A DNA stretch of 64,000 bases from Roseovarius salinarum (GTDB taxonomy: Bacteria > Pseudomonadota > Alphaproteobacteria > Rhodobacterales > Rhodobacteraceae): NCBI RefSeq assembly GCF_002834145.1, contig NZ_PHNT01000001.1, forward strand, positions 371,324 to 435,323. The letters run 5' to 3'. The notes under the pieces were generated by a model. It was not told the DNA's origin. It did not search any database and saw only the letters and a list, made by a program, of their open reading frames with translations. Below, one piece after another: positions 62,890 to 64,000 of the stretch (the stretch's first letter is position 1; every line of letters starts with the position of its first letter). Both the position numbers and the translations under genes were made by a program.

Positions 62890-63049
62890 TGTGCGGTGCT
62901 CCTTCCTTTCTGGGCCGGACCGGGCCTTGGTCCGACTGTGGCCTCATGGTCTTAAAGTTTGGTCGATATCGGCCATGCTTCAAGGTTTTTTTGGTCGCGC
63001 CGTTTCACTTTTCCGCCTCCGGATCTTGTGCGGGCGGTGCGCCGCGGGC

Positions 63050-63817
63050 TCAGAAGGCGTCCTTGCGCCGGCGGATCTCGGCAAAGACGTCCACCGCGTC
63101 GGCGTCCGGCATGCCCAGCTGACGTTTCAGCGCAGGTTCGTCCGCGCGCAGAAAGGGATTCGTTGCCAACTCTTCCGACAGGGTGGAGGGAACCGTCGGA
63201 CGATCCTGCGCGCGTGCGGTTTCGGTCGCGTCCAGACGGGATTTAAGCGCCGGATTCTCCGGATCAACCGTGATCGCGAATTTCGCGTTGTTGAGCGTGT
63301 ACTCGTGGCCCGAACAGACCATCGTCTCGGGCGGCAGGGCGGCCAGTTTCGACAGGCTGTCCCACATCTGCCCGGCGGTGCCCTCGAACAGGCGGCCACA
63401 TCCCAGTGCCATCAGGCTGTCGGCGGTGAAGACCACCGCGCTTTGCGGGAAGTGATAGGCGATGTGGCCCACGGTGTGGCCCGGCACGGAGATGACGTTG
63501 CCCGCCTCGTTGCCGATGTGCACCGCGTCGCCTTCGCGCACCGCCGTGTCCAGCGGCGGCAGCCGGTGGGCGTCGTCGGCCGCGCCGATCACGCGGGCCT
63601 GCGCTGCCGACAAGAGGGCTTCGAGCCCGGCCACGTGATCCCAGTGATGGTGGGTGATCAGGACGTGGCTCAGCGTCCAGCCCCGCTTGTCGAGCGCGGC
63701 GAGGATCGGGCCGGCTTCTGGGACATCGACGACAGCGGTTTCGCCCGTCTGAGCGTCATGCACGAGAAAGGCGTAGTTATCGCTCAGACAGGGGACCGTT
63801 TGTATTTCCAGTGCCAT
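63050..63817 (-). CDS. gloB: hydroxyacylglutathione hydrolase (glyoxalase II)
   Basis: The 255-residue product has the binuclear zinc motif T-H56-H-H58-W-D60-H61, [13 protein letters not shown], and the C-terminal [12 protein letters not shown] of glyoxalase II. It hydrolyses S-lactoylglutathione to lactate and glutathione. Length and the RRRKDAF-type ending are usual. The start at 63817 gives [17 protein letters not shown]; 44 bases separate it from the divergent methyltransferase start. The 160-base gap to clpA has no further gene I can support. Confidence 0.96.
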   Translation of the reverse strand: MALEIQTVPCLSDNYAFLVHDAQTGETAVVDVPEAGPILAALDKRGWTLSHVLITHHHWDHVAGLEALLSAAQARVIGAADDAHRLPPLDTAVREGDAVHIGNEAGNVISVPGHTVGHIAYHFPQSAVVFTADSLMALGCGRLFEGTAGQMWDSLSKLAALPPETMVCSGHEYTLNNAKFAITVDPENPALKSRLDATETARAQDRPTVPSTLSEELATNPFLRADEPALKRQLGMPDADAVDVFAEIRRRKDAF

Positions 63818-63861
63818 GGTATTTTCCCGATCGACCGTTATTCTTACCTTCAGATTGTCTG

Positions 63862-64000
63862 ATGACGAGCCGCGCCGCAATGCATCTGGACGTGCAGGAT
63901 CTGAGGAATTTCTATTACCGCAGCGCGCTGGGGCGCGCGGCGCAGAAGGTGATCCGCCGCGAGGTCCTCCGACTCTGGCCGGAGGCCAAGGGCCAGACCG
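63862..64000 (+). CDS. SAM-dependent methyltransferase, N-terminal fragment
   Basis: The frame is open from ATG 63862 to the window edge (46 codons, [46 protein letters not shown]). In-frame ATG 63880 gives [15 protein letters not shown], which resembles the start of class I methyltransferases commonly encoded upstream of gloB in Rhodobacterales as I recall. The SAM-binding motif would lie beyond the edge, so the class is inferred from this start only. Confidence 0.6.
   Translation, partial: MTSRAAMHLDVQDLRNFYYRSALGRAAQKVIRREVLRLWPEAKGQT

Noticed and set aside
62890-63049. clpS gene or heat-shock promoter upstream of clpA
   Set aside because: No ClpS-like frame exists in the gap. TTGAAG at 62978-62983 (minus strand) has no convincing -10 at normal spacing, so no promoter is called.

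Overview
This is about 64 kb of GC-rich DNA (roughly 70 % by eye) from an alphaproteobacterial chromosome, most likely a marine-type Rhodobacterales (Roseobacter/Rhodobacteraceae) genome. The evidence is the gene content and order: an rpsD gene away from other ribosomal protein genes behind its own promoter, murA with a DUF2948 gene, hisD near a UPF0262 gene and a low-molecular-weight phosphatase gene, DUF2125, a YcjX/YcjF-type pair, an AsnC-regulated leucine dehydrogenase, and a KpsE-type capsule protein with a long cytoplasmic N-terminus. The window looks like ordinary chromosome with dense, often overlapping genes. I saw no insertion sequence, prophage, CRISPR array or rRNA, and no gene-free stretch longer than about 300 bases.

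Layout. 1-5.7 kb: the 3' end of sdhB, several small conserved genes, a DUF1989 protein, and two adjacent exported proteins (a PASTA protein with a 15-residue tandem repeat, and a peptidoglycan-binding/PDZ protein). 5.7-11.2 kb: tRNA-Arg(TCT), a UDP-glucuronate epimerase-like gene, truA, a YcjX/acetyltransferase/YcjF operon, and a truncated haemoglobin. 11.3-17.9 kb: ileS preceded by a possible Ile-rich leader peptide, tadA, a lipoprotein, a membrane serine protease, and leucine dehydrogenase divergent from its likely AsnC/Lrp regulator. 17.9-22.6 kb: a capsule/Kdo operon reading kpsT-kpsE-kdsA-phosphomannomutase. 22.9-25.7 kb: an ArsR-regulated permease, a UDG-family protein and an SseB-like protein. 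25.7-32.3 kb: the rod-shape operon mreB-mreC-mreD-mrdA-rodA ending in a GhrA-like dehydrogenase, with tRNA-Thr(GGT) upstream. 32.6-39.8 kb: murA, DUF2948, a cytochrome c, hisD, a pentapeptide-like membrane protein lying inside a usually conserved gene block, UPF0262, a phosphatase-family protein and a GNAT enzyme.

39.8-50.1 kb is the most accessory-looking part. It holds a divergent EF-G-like GTPase, two small exported proteins, a LuxR-type regulator, an Asp/Glu-racemase-fold enzyme, a GatC/AtzG-like small protein coupled to an amidase, an M24 protein without recognisable metal ligands, an LpxR-family outer-membrane protein and a Hint-domain protein. The regulator and the four enzyme genes together suggest a small catabolic unit for an amide-containing compound of unknown identity.

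50.2-64 kb: rpsD with a clear promoter and terminator, hisC-tyrC-extensin-like, DUF2125, a ChaC-like enzyme, a MotA/ExbB-like gene followed by a 943-residue OmpA-family coiled-coil protein (probably an ion-driven envelope motor of unknown role), an M23 peptidase, clpA, gloB, and the start of a methyltransferase.

Most core genes are recognised with high confidence from motifs and length. Functions for the accessory genes rest on family resemblance seen by eye, and no database search was possible.
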